From positions 2,765,560 through 2,829,559 of the forward strand of contig NZ_KI421511.1 of NCBI RefSeq assembly GCF_000473265.1: a stretch of DNA of 64,000 nucleotides. The letters run 5' to 3'. This DNA comes from Amycolatopsis thermoflava N1165 (GTDB lineage Bacteria > Actinomycetota > Actinomycetes > Mycobacteriales > Pseudonocardiaceae). Each line of letters opens with the position of its first letter. The stretch's first letter is position 1. Shown here piece by piece: positions 20,291 to 28,572 of this stretch. The notes beneath the pieces are model-generated. The model saw nothing but the letters and a program-made list of their open reading frames with translations. It did no database searches and was not told the origin of the DNA. A program made the position numbers and the translations under genes.

Positions 20291-20464
20291 TCAGTCGGGC
20301 GGTTCCGGGATCCCCTCCTCCGGCTTGACCTCTTCGGTGTTCGGCGGCTTCTCGACGTCCTCGGTGGGGCCCATGTCCAGGTCGGGGTGCCGGACGTCGG
20401 GGAAGTCCGGCGACAGGGGTGGTTCGGGGCTGACCGGCTTCTTCTCGTCGTCCTTGTCGTTCAT
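20291..20464 (-). CDS. Small acidic Pro-rich protein, unrecognised
   Basis: 57 residues, dominated by D, E, K and P (starts MNDKDDEKKPVSPEPPLSP, ends KPEEGIPEPPD). No transmembrane segment, cysteine or recognisable domain; it is probably intrinsically disordered. Support for a real gene: a clean ATG-to-stop frame with amino-acid bias unlike random GC-rich frames, and a SigF-like promoter ending 9 nt before the ATG, which would give a leaderless or near-leaderless message. It sits between Fpg/Nei and DUF2945 on the same strand. Function unknown. Confidence 0.55.
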   Translation of the reverse strand: MNDKDDEKKPVSPEPPLSPDFPDVRHPDLDMGPTEDVEKPPNTEEVKPEEGIPEPPD

Positions 20465-20473
20465 GGCACCGGC

Positions 20474-20499
20474 TTACCCCTTTTCCGCGAACTGTCAAC
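20474..20499 (-). promoter_or_regulatory. SigF-like promoter before the 57-aa gene
   Basis: On the minus strand GTTG (20499-20496), 16 bp, GGGTAA (20479-20474), one base from the GTTT-N16-GGGTA pattern found at clpC. TTGACA also overlaps the -35 region, so a SigA reading is possible. The -35 overlaps the fpg stop codon. Confidence 0.45.
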
Positions 20500-21274
20500 C
20501 GGCCTGGCACCGCGGGCACCACACGGTGCCGCGCCCGCCGACCCGGCCGTGCTCCAAGACGGTCCCGCATCGCGGGCAGGCCCCCGACGGCTCGTCCCGC
20601 CGCCCGGTGAGCCACGTGGTGCGCGGCGGCACCCGCCCGGCCTTCACCGCCGCCCGCAGCACCTCGCGCATCTCCCGGTGCAACCGGTCGGCCGCCGTGC
20701 CGTCGAGGTCCGCGGCGCGCACCTGCGGAGCCAGCCGGGCCCGCCACAGGATCTCGTCGGCCAGCAGGTTCCCGAGCCCGGCGAGCACCGCCTGGTCGGT
20801 CAGCAGCTGTTTGATCCCGCGACGGCGGCGGAGGAGGACGCGGAACTGCTCCTTCCGCACGTCCAGCGCGTCCGGCCCGGTGTCCGCGAGCAGCCGGCGC
20901 AGCTCCGCGTCGTCCGCGAGCAGGCGCAGGCCGTGCAGCTTCCGCATGTCGCGGTAGCGCAGCTCTCCGTCGTCGAAGGCGAAGATCACCCGGTCGTGCC
21001 GGTTGCGCTCGTCCAGCTCGGACCACTCCAGCGACCCGGTCATGCCGAAGTGCAGCACCATCGTGGCGGGACGGCCGTGCACCGGCACGATCAGCCACTT
21101 CCCCCGCCGCCGGGGCTCGCCGAAGCGCTGGTGCCGCAACGTCTCCCGCAGCCTGCGCGCGCTCACCCCGCGCAGCACGCCCGCGTCCAGCGTGGTCACG
21201 CCGGTGATTCGCTTGCCCACCGCGTGGGCGGCCAGCGTGCGGCGGAAACCTTCGACGTCCGGCAGCTCGGGCAC
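20495..21274 (-). CDS. Fpg/Nei-family DNA glycosylase/AP lyase
   Basis: 259 residues from GTG 21274. It begins PELPDVEG after the initiator, giving the catalytic N-terminal Pro and the Glu of the family. LHFGMTGSLEW and LAGLGNLLADEILWRARLAP form the H2TH region. The C-terminal zinc finger is complete (CPRCG, 16 residues, then CPRC). It excises oxidised bases and nicks at abasic sites in base-excision repair. Fpg versus Nei specificity is not certain from sequence. Transcribed toward the two small stress proteins. Confidence 0.9.
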   Translation of the reverse strand: MPELPDVEGFRRTLAAHAVGKRITGVTTLDAGVLRGVSARRLRETLRHQRFGEPRRRGKWLIVPVHGRPATMVLHFGMTGSLEWSELDERNRHDRVIFAFDDGELRYRDMRKLHGLRLLADDAELRRLLADTGPDALDVRKEQFRVLLRRRRGIKQLLTDQAVLAGLGNLLADEILWRARLAPQVRAADLDGTAADRLHREMREVLRAAVKAGRVPPRTTWLTGRRDEPSGACPRCGTVLEHGRVGGRGTVWCPRCQAG

Positions 21275-21359
21275 GCCACAGCTTGCCACCCCACGCCGGC
21301 GCCTAAACCTGAATTCATCACCTGTTGATTTCCGGCGGGCGAGCGGGCATGCTGATCGC

Positions 21360-21740
21360 ATGGTGCTGTCGAAGAAGGTCGCCCGGTTCAACCGCGTGGC
21401 GACCAACCGCGTGCTGGGACCGTTGACGAAGGGGCTCCCGGGGTTCGGGACGATCGTCCACCGGGGCCGCAAGTCCGGGAAGACCTACCGGACACCGGTG
21501 AACGTCTTCCGCGCCGGGGACGGCTTCGTCGTCGCCCTCACCTACGGGCCGCAGGCCGACTGGGTCAGGAACGTGCTGGCCGCGGGCGGGTGCGGGATCG
21601 AGATGCGGGGCCAGGTCGTGGAAACGACCCGGCCCCGGCTGGTGCACGACGAGAAGCGGACCAGCATGCCGGCCGGCGTCCGCCAGGTCCTGTCGGTCAT
21701 CGGCGTGACCGACTTCCTGTTCCTCGACCGGGTCAGCTGA
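21360..21740 (+). CDS. Deazaflavin (F420)-dependent nitroreductase-family protein
   Basis: 126 residues, the small split-beta-barrel (FDOR) fold of F420H2-dependent reductases like Ddn. TIVHRGRKSGKTYRTPV is the conserved glycine/arginine loop, and VALTYGPQADWVRNVLAAGGC is the F420-contacting signature. Start ATG 21360. Substrate unknown; relatives reduce quinones or nitro compounds. It is convergent with, and overlaps by 8 bp, an LLM-class F420 oxidoreductase, so two F420 users share one 3' junction. Confidence 0.85.
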   Translation: MVLSKKVARFNRVATNRVLGPLTKGLPGFGTIVHRGRKSGKTYRTPVNVFRAGDGFVVALTYGPQADWVRNVLAAGGCGIEMRGQVVETTRPRLVHDEKRTSMPAGVRQVLSVIGVTDFLFLDRVS

Positions 21741-22773
21741 GCAGTTCGCGCAGCTCGCTCACCACACCGACGCGGCGCGCGGGGTCGGGTTCGAGGAACG
21801 TGACCTGCAGGGTGGTGACCCCGGCCTCGCGCAGGGCGGCCAGCCGCTCCTTGACCTGCCCCTTCGGCCCGACCAGCGAGATCGCCCGCAGCAGCTCGGC
21901 GGGCACCGCCGCGGCGGCCTCCTCCTTCTTGCCGTCGAGGTAGAGGTCCTGGATCAGCTTGGCCTCGGCCTCGTAGCCGTACCGGCAGGCCAGCTCGTTG
22001 TAGAAGTTCTTGCCGCGGGCGCCCATGCCCCCGACGTAGAGCGCGACCACGGGGCGGACCCAGTCGAGCATGTGGCCGACGTCCTCGCCGATCGCCACCG
22101 GCACCCCGACCGCGACGTCCAGCTCACCGAGGGACGGGTCACGCTTGGCCTTGCCCTCGGCCAGCGCCTCGCCCCACACCTCGGACGCCCGCTCCGGGTG
22201 GAAGAAGATCGGCTGCCAGCCCTCGGCGATCTCGGCCGTCAGCGCCACGTTCTTCGGCCCGATCGCCGCGATCTGCACCGGGATCCGCTCGCGCACCGGG
22301 TGGTTGATGATCTTCAGCGGCTTGCCGAGGCCGGTGCCCTGGTCGGCGGGCAGCGGGATCTTGTAGTGCTTGCCGTCGTGGACCACGCGCTCGCGGCGCC
22401 ACACCTGGCGGCAGATCTCCACGATCTCGCGGGTCCGCCCGAGCGGCGCGTCGTAGCGCACCCCGTGGAAGCCTTCCACGACCTGCGGCCCGGACGCGCC
22501 GATGCCGAGGATGAACCGACCGTCGGAGACGAAGTCCAGCCCGGCCGCCGTCATGGCGGTCAGCGTCGGGGTCCGCGTGTAGATCTGCAGGATGCCGGAC
22601 GCGAGCTGGACACGCTCGGTCTTCGCCGCGACATAGCCGAGCTGGCTGACCGCGTCGAACGAGTAGGCCTCGGGGATGGTGACGACGTCGAGCCCGGCCT
22701 TCTCCAGCTCGACGACATCCCGGACGCTCTCGGCGAACCCGCCGGAGTACGAGATCTGGGTGCCGATCCGCAT
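21733..22773 (-). CDS. LLM-class F420-dependent oxidoreductase
   Basis: 346 residues, luciferase-like TIM barrel. VELEKAGLDVVTIPEAYSFDAVSQLGYVAAKTERVQLASGILQIYTRTP is the family's N-terminal core, and FILGIGASGPQVVEGFHG with GRTREIVEICRQVWR follows. Length and motifs match F420-dependent members of actinobacteria. ATG 22773 lies 14 bp from a perfect TetR-type palindrome at 22788-22801, so it is probably repressed by a TetR-family protein encoded elsewhere. Substrate unknown. Confidence 0.88.
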   Translation of the reverse strand: MRIGTQISYSGGFAESVRDVVELEKAGLDVVTIPEAYSFDAVSQLGYVAAKTERVQLASGILQIYTRTPTLTAMTAAGLDFVSDGRFILGIGASGPQVVEGFHGVRYDAPLGRTREIVEICRQVWRRERVVHDGKHYKIPLPADQGTGLGKPLKIINHPVRERIPVQIAAIGPKNVALTAEIAEGWQPIFFHPERASEVWGEALAEGKAKRDPSLGELDVAVGVPVAIGEDVGHMLDWVRPVVALYVGGMGARGKNFYNELACRYGYEAEAKLIQDLYLDGKKEEAAAAVPAELLRAISLVGPKGQVKERLAALREAGVTTLQVTFLEPDPARRVGVVSELRELLS

Positions 22774-22787
22774 CGATCCAACCCTTC

Positions 22788-22801
22788 TAAGCGATCGCTT
22801 A
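22788..22801. promoter_or_regulatory. Perfect 14-bp palindrome (TetR-type operator)
   Basis: TAAGCGATCGCTTA is fully self-complementary and sits 14 bp before the LLM start codon and 17 bp past the DUF885 stop. Palindromes with an AGCGATCGCT core are typical TetR-family operators. No TetR gene is in the window. Confidence 0.6.
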
Positions 22802-22818
22802 CCTGATTGCCGAGCACA

Positions 22819-24450
22819 TTACCGGCTGGTAATCCAGTTCGAAACCACCCGGTCGAGGACCGGCAGCGGGAGGATGCCGTGCCCCAGCACCACGTCGTGG
22901 AAATCCCGGATGTCGAACCGGTCCCCCAGCGCCCGCTCCGCGCCGGCCCGGATCCGCTCGATCTCCAGGCGTCCCGTCATGTAGGACAGGGCCTGGCCGG
23001 GGCAGCCCGCGTAGCGGTCGACCTCCTCCTCGATCTCCACCGGCGCCATCGGCGTGTTCTCCCGCAGGTAGTCCACCGCCTGCTGCCGCGACCAGCCCAG
23101 TGCGTGCAGGCCGGTGTCCACCACCAGCCGCGCGGCGCGCATCGCGTCCTGGGTCAGCATCCCGAACCGCGCCACGTCGCCGGTGTAGAGCCCCATCTCC
23201 TCGGCCAGCCGCTCGGCGTAGAGCCCCCAGCCCTCGGTGTAGGCGTTGACCTCGGCGACGCGGCGCAGCAGCAGCAGGTCCAGCTCGAGCGCCAGCGACA
23301 GCTGGAAGTGGTGCCCCGGGATGGCCTCGTGGTAGGCGACCGCCTCGCTGACGTGCCGGAACCGTTCTCCGGCGTGGAAGGTGTTGGCGTAGTAGATCCC
23401 CGGCCGGGAGCCGTCGAGCGCCGGTTCGACGTAGTAGGCGATGGTGCCCGCGTCGGCGTCGCTCTCCGGCACCGGGCGCACCTCGCAGCGCGCGGACGGG
23501 ATCGTGCGGAACCACCGGGGCGCCTCGGCTTCGGCCCGGGTGATGGCGGCGCGCGCGGCGGCCAGCAGCTCCTCGCCACTGCCCCACCGCAACGCGGGAT
23601 CGGTGCGCAGGCGCTCGAAGATCGCGGCCAGGTCGCCGGTGCCGAACACGCGGCGTCCCAGGGTGCGGAACTCCCCGGCGAGGTCGGCGATCAGCGCCAG
23701 CCCGATGTCGTGCAGCTCCTGAGCGGTGCGCTCGGTGGTGGTGTGCGCGCGGATCAGCCCGGCGTACCGCAGCAGGCCGCCCGGCTGCCAGCACAGCCCG
23801 GCCTCCTCGGCGGGCCGGGCCCGCGGCCGCAGGTCCTCGGCGAGGAACTCGCGGTAGCGGGCCAGCGCGGGCCGCACGAACCCGGACAGCAGCGCGTCCC
23901 GCTCGGCGGCCAGCGTCGCCGAGCGCACGTCGAGCTGGAGCGAGGTGAGCTCCGGCGCGGCCAGCATCCGGTCGAAGTAGCCGATCGCCGAGTCCACCAG
24001 GAAGTCCGGCGGCACCGGGCCGGCCGCCTGCCGTTCCACCACCTGGTCCACGAAGGCCGGGAACGCGGCGAGCCGGGCCAGGAAACCCCGTGCCCGGGTC
24101 TCGTCGGTCAGCTCGACCATCGGCAGGGTCATCAGCAGCAGCTGGAGCGGGGCGGTGAAGGCGTCGCTGACCGCGAACTCGGGCAGCCGCGCGTCGAGGA
24201 GGTCGACGGCGGCCCTGGCTTGCTGGATCACGACATCGCGGGTCACCGCCTCCTCGGCGTCCGCGGGCGTGGCCGCTTCCGCGCGGGCCGCCACGTCCAG
24301 GTAGGCCGTCCGGTGCCGCTTCTCGGCACTCGCGGTGAGGTCGGGCAGCCGGTCGTGGGCACCGGGCAGGCCGAGCACCGACGGGCGCAGCGGGTCGGCC
24401 TCGAACAGCAGGCCGGTGAGCTCCTCGGCGAGGGCGTCCACTTCGCTCAT
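22819..24450 (-). CDS. DUF885-domain protein (metallopeptidase-like), copy 2
   Basis: 543 residues from ATG 24450, which overlaps the stop of the upstream DUF885 gene (ATGA). YHEAIPGHHFQLSLALELDLL contains the HExxGHH-like motif proposed to bind zinc in the DUF885 family; EGWGLYAERLAEEMGLY is the second conserved block. No signal peptide, so probably cytoplasmic. A hydrolase acting on peptides is the usual guess, but no member close enough is characterised to name a substrate. Clearly a tandem duplicate of its neighbour. Confidence 0.8.
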   Translation of the reverse strand: MSEVDALAEELTGLLFEADPLRPSVLGLPGAHDRLPDLTASAEKRHRTAYLDVAARAEAATPADAEEAVTRDVVIQQARAAVDLLDARLPEFAVSDAFTAPLQLLLMTLPMVELTDETRARGFLARLAAFPAFVDQVVERQAAGPVPPDFLVDSAIGYFDRMLAAPELTSLQLDVRSATLAAERDALLSGFVRPALARYREFLAEDLRPRARPAEEAGLCWQPGGLLRYAGLIRAHTTTERTAQELHDIGLALIADLAGEFRTLGRRVFGTGDLAAIFERLRTDPALRWGSGEELLAAARAAITRAEAEAPRWFRTIPSARCEVRPVPESDADAGTIAYYVEPALDGSRPGIYYANTFHAGERFRHVSEAVAYHEAIPGHHFQLSLALELDLLLLRRVAEVNAYTEGWGLYAERLAEEMGLYTGDVARFGMLTQDAMRAARLVVDTGLHALGWSRQQAVDYLRENTPMAPVEIEEEVDRYAGCPGQALSYMTGRLEIERIRAGAERALGDRFDIRDFHDVVLGHGILPLPVLDRVVSNWITSR

Positions 24451-26102
24451 GCCTGCGCGATCCACTCGTCCACGACCGCCGCCAGCACCGACAACGGCAG
24501 CGCGCCGCCGCCGAGGACCAGGTCGTGGAAGGCGCGGATGTCGAACCGCTCCCCCAGCGCCTGCTCGGCCCGCGCCCGCACGCGCTGGATCTCCAGGCGC
24601 CCCACCATGTACGCCAGCGCCTGGCCGGGGTAGGCGATGTAACGGTCCACTTCGGACTCGATCTCGACCTGCGGCATCGGGGTGTGCTCCCGCAGGTAGT
24701 CCACGGCCTGCTGACGGCTCCAGCCCTTGGCGTGCAGGCCGGTGTCGACGACCAGGCGGCCGGCGCGCATCGAGTCCATGGTGAGCATCCCGAGCAGCGC
24801 GACGTCATCGGAGTAGAGGCCCATCTCGGCGGCGAGCCGCTCGCTGTAGAGGCCCCAGCCCTCGGCGTAGGCGTTGAAGTCGCCGATCCGGCGCAGCAGC
24901 GGCAGGTCGGTGAGCGTGAGCGCGGTGGAGAGCTGGAAGTGGTGGCCGGGGATGGCCTCGTGGAAGGCGGTCACCTCGGCGGCGTGCCGGAACCGCTCGG
25001 TCACCTCGTGGGTGTTGGCGAAGTAGATACCCGGCCGCGACCCGTCGACCGACGGCTGCAGGTAGAACGCCGCCGGGCCGCCGGGCGCCTCGGCCGCGGG
25101 CACCGGCTCCACGACCCACTTGTACGGCGGGATGCGGCCGAACCAGCGCGGCGCGGCCTCCTCGGCGCGGCTGATCGCCGACCGGGCGGTGTCGAGCAGT
25201 TCCTCGGCGCTGCGCCAGCGCAGCTGCGGATCGGTGCGCAGCCGCCGGAAGATCTCGGCGAGGTCGTCGGTGCCGAACACGCGCGAGCCGATCTCGCGGT
25301 ACTCGGCGGCCAGCTCGCCGATGACGCGCAGGCCGGTCTCGTGCAGCTCGTCCGGCGTGCGGTCGGTGGTGGTGTGCGTGCGCGCCAGCGAGGCGTAGAT
25401 GCGCTCGCCGTCGGGCAGCCAGCACACGCCGGGCTTCTCCGGCGGGCGCCCGTGCGGCGCGATGTCGGTGGCCAGCGCGTCCCGGTAGGCGGCGAACGCG
25501 GGCCGCACCACCTCGGCCAGCACCCGTTCGCGGTCGGCGGCGAACTCCTCGCTCGGCGCGGGCTGGCGCAGCAGCGGGTCGGAGTCCGGCGCGGCCAGGT
25601 AGCGGTCCAGGTGCGCGATCGCGGCGCGCACCAGGTGCTCGACCGGCACCCGCCCGGCCGCGACGCCCGCCCGGTGCCGGTCCGCGGCCTGCTCCAGGTA
25701 CCGCGGGATCGCGGCGAGCCGTCCGAGGTGGCGGCGGCCCTGCTCGTCGTCCGGCAGGCCGACCATCGGCAGGATCGTCAGCAGGCTGACCGCGGGGGCC
25801 ACGAAGATGTCGCTGATCGTGAACTCGACCAGGTGGCTGTCCAGCCGGTCCAGGTTGCCGCGGGCCTGGCTGAGCAGCACGTCGCGGGTCACCCGGTCCT
25901 CCGCGCCGAGCCCGGCCGGGTCGATCTCCTCGGCGCGCCGGACGAACCCCTCGAGCCGTTCGCGGTAGGCGGCCTCGGCCTCCTCGCTCAGGTCGCCGAG
26001 CCCGTCCCGGTCGGACTCCAGCCCCAGCACCGCGGGCCACAACGGCTCCGCGTCGAACAGGGCGTCCACGAACTCGTCGGCGAGCTTCACGACCTCGGTC
26101 AT
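24447..26102 (-). CDS. DUF885-domain protein (metallopeptidase-like), copy 1
   Basis: 551 residues. Same architecture as the downstream copy: FHEAIPGHHFQLSTALTLTDL metal motif, EGWGLYSERLAAEMGLYSDD, RQQAVDYLREHTPMPQVEIESEVDRYIAYPGQALAYM near the C terminus. The pair share long nearly identical blocks around the metal site but diverge in the N-terminal third, suggesting an old duplication with retained activity and different substrate handling. First gene of the two-gene unit; starts ATG 26102. Confidence 0.8.
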   Translation of the reverse strand: MTEVVKLADEFVDALFDAEPLWPAVLGLESDRDGLGDLSEEAEAAYRERLEGFVRRAEEIDPAGLGAEDRVTRDVLLSQARGNLDRLDSHLVEFTISDIFVAPAVSLLTILPMVGLPDDEQGRRHLGRLAAIPRYLEQAADRHRAGVAAGRVPVEHLVRAAIAHLDRYLAAPDSDPLLRQPAPSEEFAADRERVLAEVVRPAFAAYRDALATDIAPHGRPPEKPGVCWLPDGERIYASLARTHTTTDRTPDELHETGLRVIGELAAEYREIGSRVFGTDDLAEIFRRLRTDPQLRWRSAEELLDTARSAISRAEEAAPRWFGRIPPYKWVVEPVPAAEAPGGPAAFYLQPSVDGSRPGIYFANTHEVTERFRHAAEVTAFHEAIPGHHFQLSTALTLTDLPLLRRIGDFNAYAEGWGLYSERLAAEMGLYSDDVALLGMLTMDSMRAGRLVVDTGLHAKGWSRQQAVDYLREHTPMPQVEIESEVDRYIAYPGQALAYMVGRLEIQRVRARAEQALGERFDIRAFHDLVLGGGALPLSVLAAVVDEWIAQA

Positions 26103-26211
26103 CCATCCATCCCAGCTTCGTCGGATAAGCGTGCCGCCAGCCTAGAACCTCCGGGCGCCGCGCCGGGGTGAACGACCGGGCCGGGAAGGTCAGCGGGTAG
26201 CGTTTCCGGAC

Positions 26212-27237
26212 GTGGCCGTGACCGATCCCGCCGATGCCCGCCTGCTCGCCGCACTGGCCGAACTGGGCAAGGTGGCCGTGCACGAGCTCGCGGCGCGCGT
26301 CGGCATGGACCCGCGCGAGGTGGCCTACCGGCTGGTCGCCCTGTCCGGCAGCGGGCTGCCGCTGCTGGTCGGCGTGGAGAGCGACCCGCAGGGCCTGCGC
26401 GCGGCGCTCGCCGGCGCGTTCCCGCCCGCGCAGCCGCAGACGCCGAACCCGGGGCCCTACCACGCGCCGCCTTCCGGTGCGGTGCCGTTCGCGCCGTCCG
26501 GTGCGACGCCGGGATACGCGCCGTCCGGGGCCGTGCCCGGTTATCCGCCGCCCGCGCAGCCGCCGCAGGCCGCGCCGCCCGGGTACCCGCCGCCGGCCCG
26601 GCCCGGTGGGGGCTACCCGCCCGCCGACCCTGGTCGGGGTCTGCCCTCCGGGCCGTACCACGTCCAGCAGGGTGTCGCGTCGGGGCCGTACCAGGTCGCG
26701 GGGGTGGCGTCCGGGCCGTATCCGGCGCCGCTGGACCCGGTGATCAGCACGTGGGGTCCCCCGCAGACCGCGTCGTGGGCGCGGGGCGACCAGCGGCCCG
26801 CGCCGCCGGCGGGCCCGCGGACCGGGAAGATCGGCGACAGCCTGGCCGGGCAGGGTCTCGAAGGCGAGCAGCTCACCGTGCAGCTGCTCGAGGTGCAGGA
26901 CCCGGCGGACTACCTGTTCGGCGCGGCCGGGTACCGGCTCGAACCGGGCGAGCGGGCCGTCGTGGTGCACACCGAGGTCACCAACAAGGGCCCGGTCCCG
27001 TTCGTGTCGCTGCCGGACAACTACCTGGAACTGCTCACCGCCGACGGCAAGCCGGTCGCGAAGGCGCCGGTGTCGCTGACGTCGCGGCCGCCGCACAAGA
27101 TCGGGGTCCAGCCCGGCGAGACGGCGGGCGGCCACACGGTGTACGTGCTGCCCGAGAGCACCCGGGTGGTGGCGGTGCGCTGGAGCCCCCGCCCCGAGCC
27201 GGACGAGCGCTCCCTGACCTGGTCCCTGGAGGACTAG
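26212..27237 (+). CDS. HTH / Pro-rich linker / DUF4352-like protein, function unknown
   Basis: 341 residues. Residues about 5-55 look like an Lrp/AsnC-type helix-turn-helix (RLLAALAELGKVAVHELAARVGMDPREVAYRLVAL). Residues about 75-200 are a Pro/Gly/Tyr-rich linker with repeated PSGAVP and SGPYHV/SGPYQV units. The last 130 residues form a beta-rich domain (QLLEVQDPADYLFGAAGY, VVVHTEVTNKGPVPFVSLPDNYLELLTADGKPV) resembling DUF4352/telokin-like extracellular domains. No transmembrane helix or signal peptide is seen. The combination of a DNA-binding-like head with a DUF4352-like tail is odd, and I cannot assign a function. Confidence 0.7.
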   Translation: MAVTDPADARLLAALAELGKVAVHELAARVGMDPREVAYRLVALSGSGLPLLVGVESDPQGLRAALAGAFPPAQPQTPNPGPYHAPPSGAVPFAPSGATPGYAPSGAVPGYPPPAQPPQAAPPGYPPPARPGGGYPPADPGRGLPSGPYHVQQGVASGPYQVAGVASGPYPAPLDPVISTWGPPQTASWARGDQRPAPPAGPRTGKIGDSLAGQGLEGEQLTVQLLEVQDPADYLFGAAGYRLEPGERAVVVHTEVTNKGPVPFVSLPDNYLELLTADGKPVAKAPVSLTSRPPHKIGVQPGETAGGHTVYVLPESTRVVAVRWSPRPEPDERSLTWSLED

Positions 27238-27238
27238 G

Positions 27239-27655
27239 TCAGCGAGAGCCGTAGCGGGCAGCGATCGCCGCGGCCCGATCACGCAGCGAGCCGCGCAACC
27301 ACTGCGGCGTCAGCGCCTCCCCATCCGTGCCGAGCTGCCACAACGCCCACTCCGCGTGCCGGGCATCCTTGGAAAATGACCGCCGGCTCCGGCTCAGGAT
27401 GAGCCGAAACTGGCGGCAATCGCCCCAGCCCGATCACAGCGCGGCACACAACCACAGTGTGCTCAGCGCCTCCGCGTGCGCCCAGCCGCCACAACGCCCA
27501 CCCGGCGCGGCCAGCGGAGCTCAAGATGCACCGTAGCGGGCAGCGATCGCCGCGGCCCGATCACGCAGCGAGCCGCGCAACCACCGCGGCGCCAGCGCCT
27601 CCCCGTCCGTGCCGAGCTGCCACAACGCCCACTCCGCGTGCCGGGCATCCTGGAA
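27239..27655 (-). repeat. Three copies of the WYL gene's 3' end
   Basis: On the minus strand the family's C-terminal tail (DARHAEWALWQLGTDGEAL onward to IAARYG and stop) is encoded twice, at about 27655-27521 (ending GAS-stop) and about 27365-27239 (ending GSR-stop), with only a handful of differences in some 125 bp. A third, strongly diverged copy lies between (about 27520-27400; RAGWALWRLG is recognisable). The distal copy ends 1 bp after the stop of the convergent gene at 27237. The tail frame differs by one from the regulator's main frame. Confidence 0.85.
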
Positions 27656-28481
27656 GCCGCAGCAGTCCGTCCGGCTCGGCTTCTTCCGCCTGGACGGCCA
27701 CCGCGGTCCGCACCAGCTCCTCTCGCCGCGCCGGGTCCACCCTGACCACGACCGTGACCTGGTCGCCCCCCGCCCGGAACCGCGCGCTGCGGTCCCGCCA
27801 CGCCCGGTCCAGGTCGGCCCGGTCCGGCCGGTTCGCGGGTTCGGCGAGTTCCTCCGCGGCCTGGATCCGGGACAGCCGGTAGGTGCGGTCGGCGCCGGAG
27901 CGGGTGGCCAGCAGGTAGCCCTGGCCGCGCACGGTGACCAGGCCGATCGGGTCCACGGTGCGCCACTTCGGGCTCTGGTCCACGGCCGCGTAGTGGATGC
28001 GCAGCTTGTGCCCCGCGAACACCGCCCGGCGGACCTCGGCCACGACGGCTCCGGGCACCTCCTCGTCGGCGACCCGGCGGGCGAGCAGGTCGGTCTCCGG
28101 GTCGATCAGCAACCGCTCCGCCGCGCCGGCCGCGATCTCGCGATGACCTTCCGGGAGCGCGTCGACCACCTTGAGCATGGCGGAGGCGAGCGCCGAGCCG
28201 AGGCCGAACGCCTGCGCGCCGCGCCGCGACCCGGCGATCAGCAGGGCGAGGGCCTCGTCGTGGTTCAGCCCGGTCAGTTCGGTCCGGAACCCGGGCAGCA
28301 ACGCGAAACCGCCGTGCCTGCCGCGTTCGGCGTAGACCGGGACACCGGCGGCGGACAGCGCCTCGACATCCCGCAGCACCGTCCGGGTGGACACCTCCAG
28401 CTCGCGGGCCAGCGCGGTCGCGGACAGCCGGCCGTGCCGGCGCAGCAACAGCACCAGCGAGACCAGGCGGTCGGCGCGCAT
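27561..28481 (-). CDS. WYL-domain transcriptional regulator with frameshifted 3' end
   Basis: Starts ATG 28481. MRADRLVSLVLLLRRHGRLSATALARELEVSTRTVLRDVEAL is the winged HTH, and the WYL ligand domain runs to VQAEEAEPDGLLRL. The family then continues with FQDARHAEWALWQLG; that peptide is present but in another frame starting at the same spot (27655 and below), so the annotated frame instead ends in an Arg/Gly-rich tail at 27561. A small deletion near 27655-27665 or an assembly error would explain it. Restoring the frame would end the gene at 27521. Divergent RidA gene 91 bp away is the likely target. Confidence 0.75.
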   Translation of the reverse strand: MRADRLVSLVLLLRRHGRLSATALARELEVSTRTVLRDVEALSAAGVPVYAERGRHGGFALLPGFRTELTGLNHDEALALLIAGSRRGAQAFGLGSALASAMLKVVDALPEGHREIAAGAAERLLIDPETDLLARRVADEEVPGAVVAEVRRAVFAGHKLRIHYAAVDQSPKWRTVDPIGLVTVRGQGYLLATRSGADRTYRLSRIQAAEELAEPANRPDRADLDRAWRDRSARFRAGGDQVTVVVRVDPARREELVRTAVAVQAEEAEPDGLLRLPGCPARGVGVVAARHGRGGAGAAVVARLAA

Positions 28482-28572
28482 TCCGCGAACTCTAGCGAAA
28501 TACGCGACACAGGATGTCGTGATTCGCTGCCAGGCTTCGTCCCGTAACAGCACTGATCCGAAGGGAGCTGAT

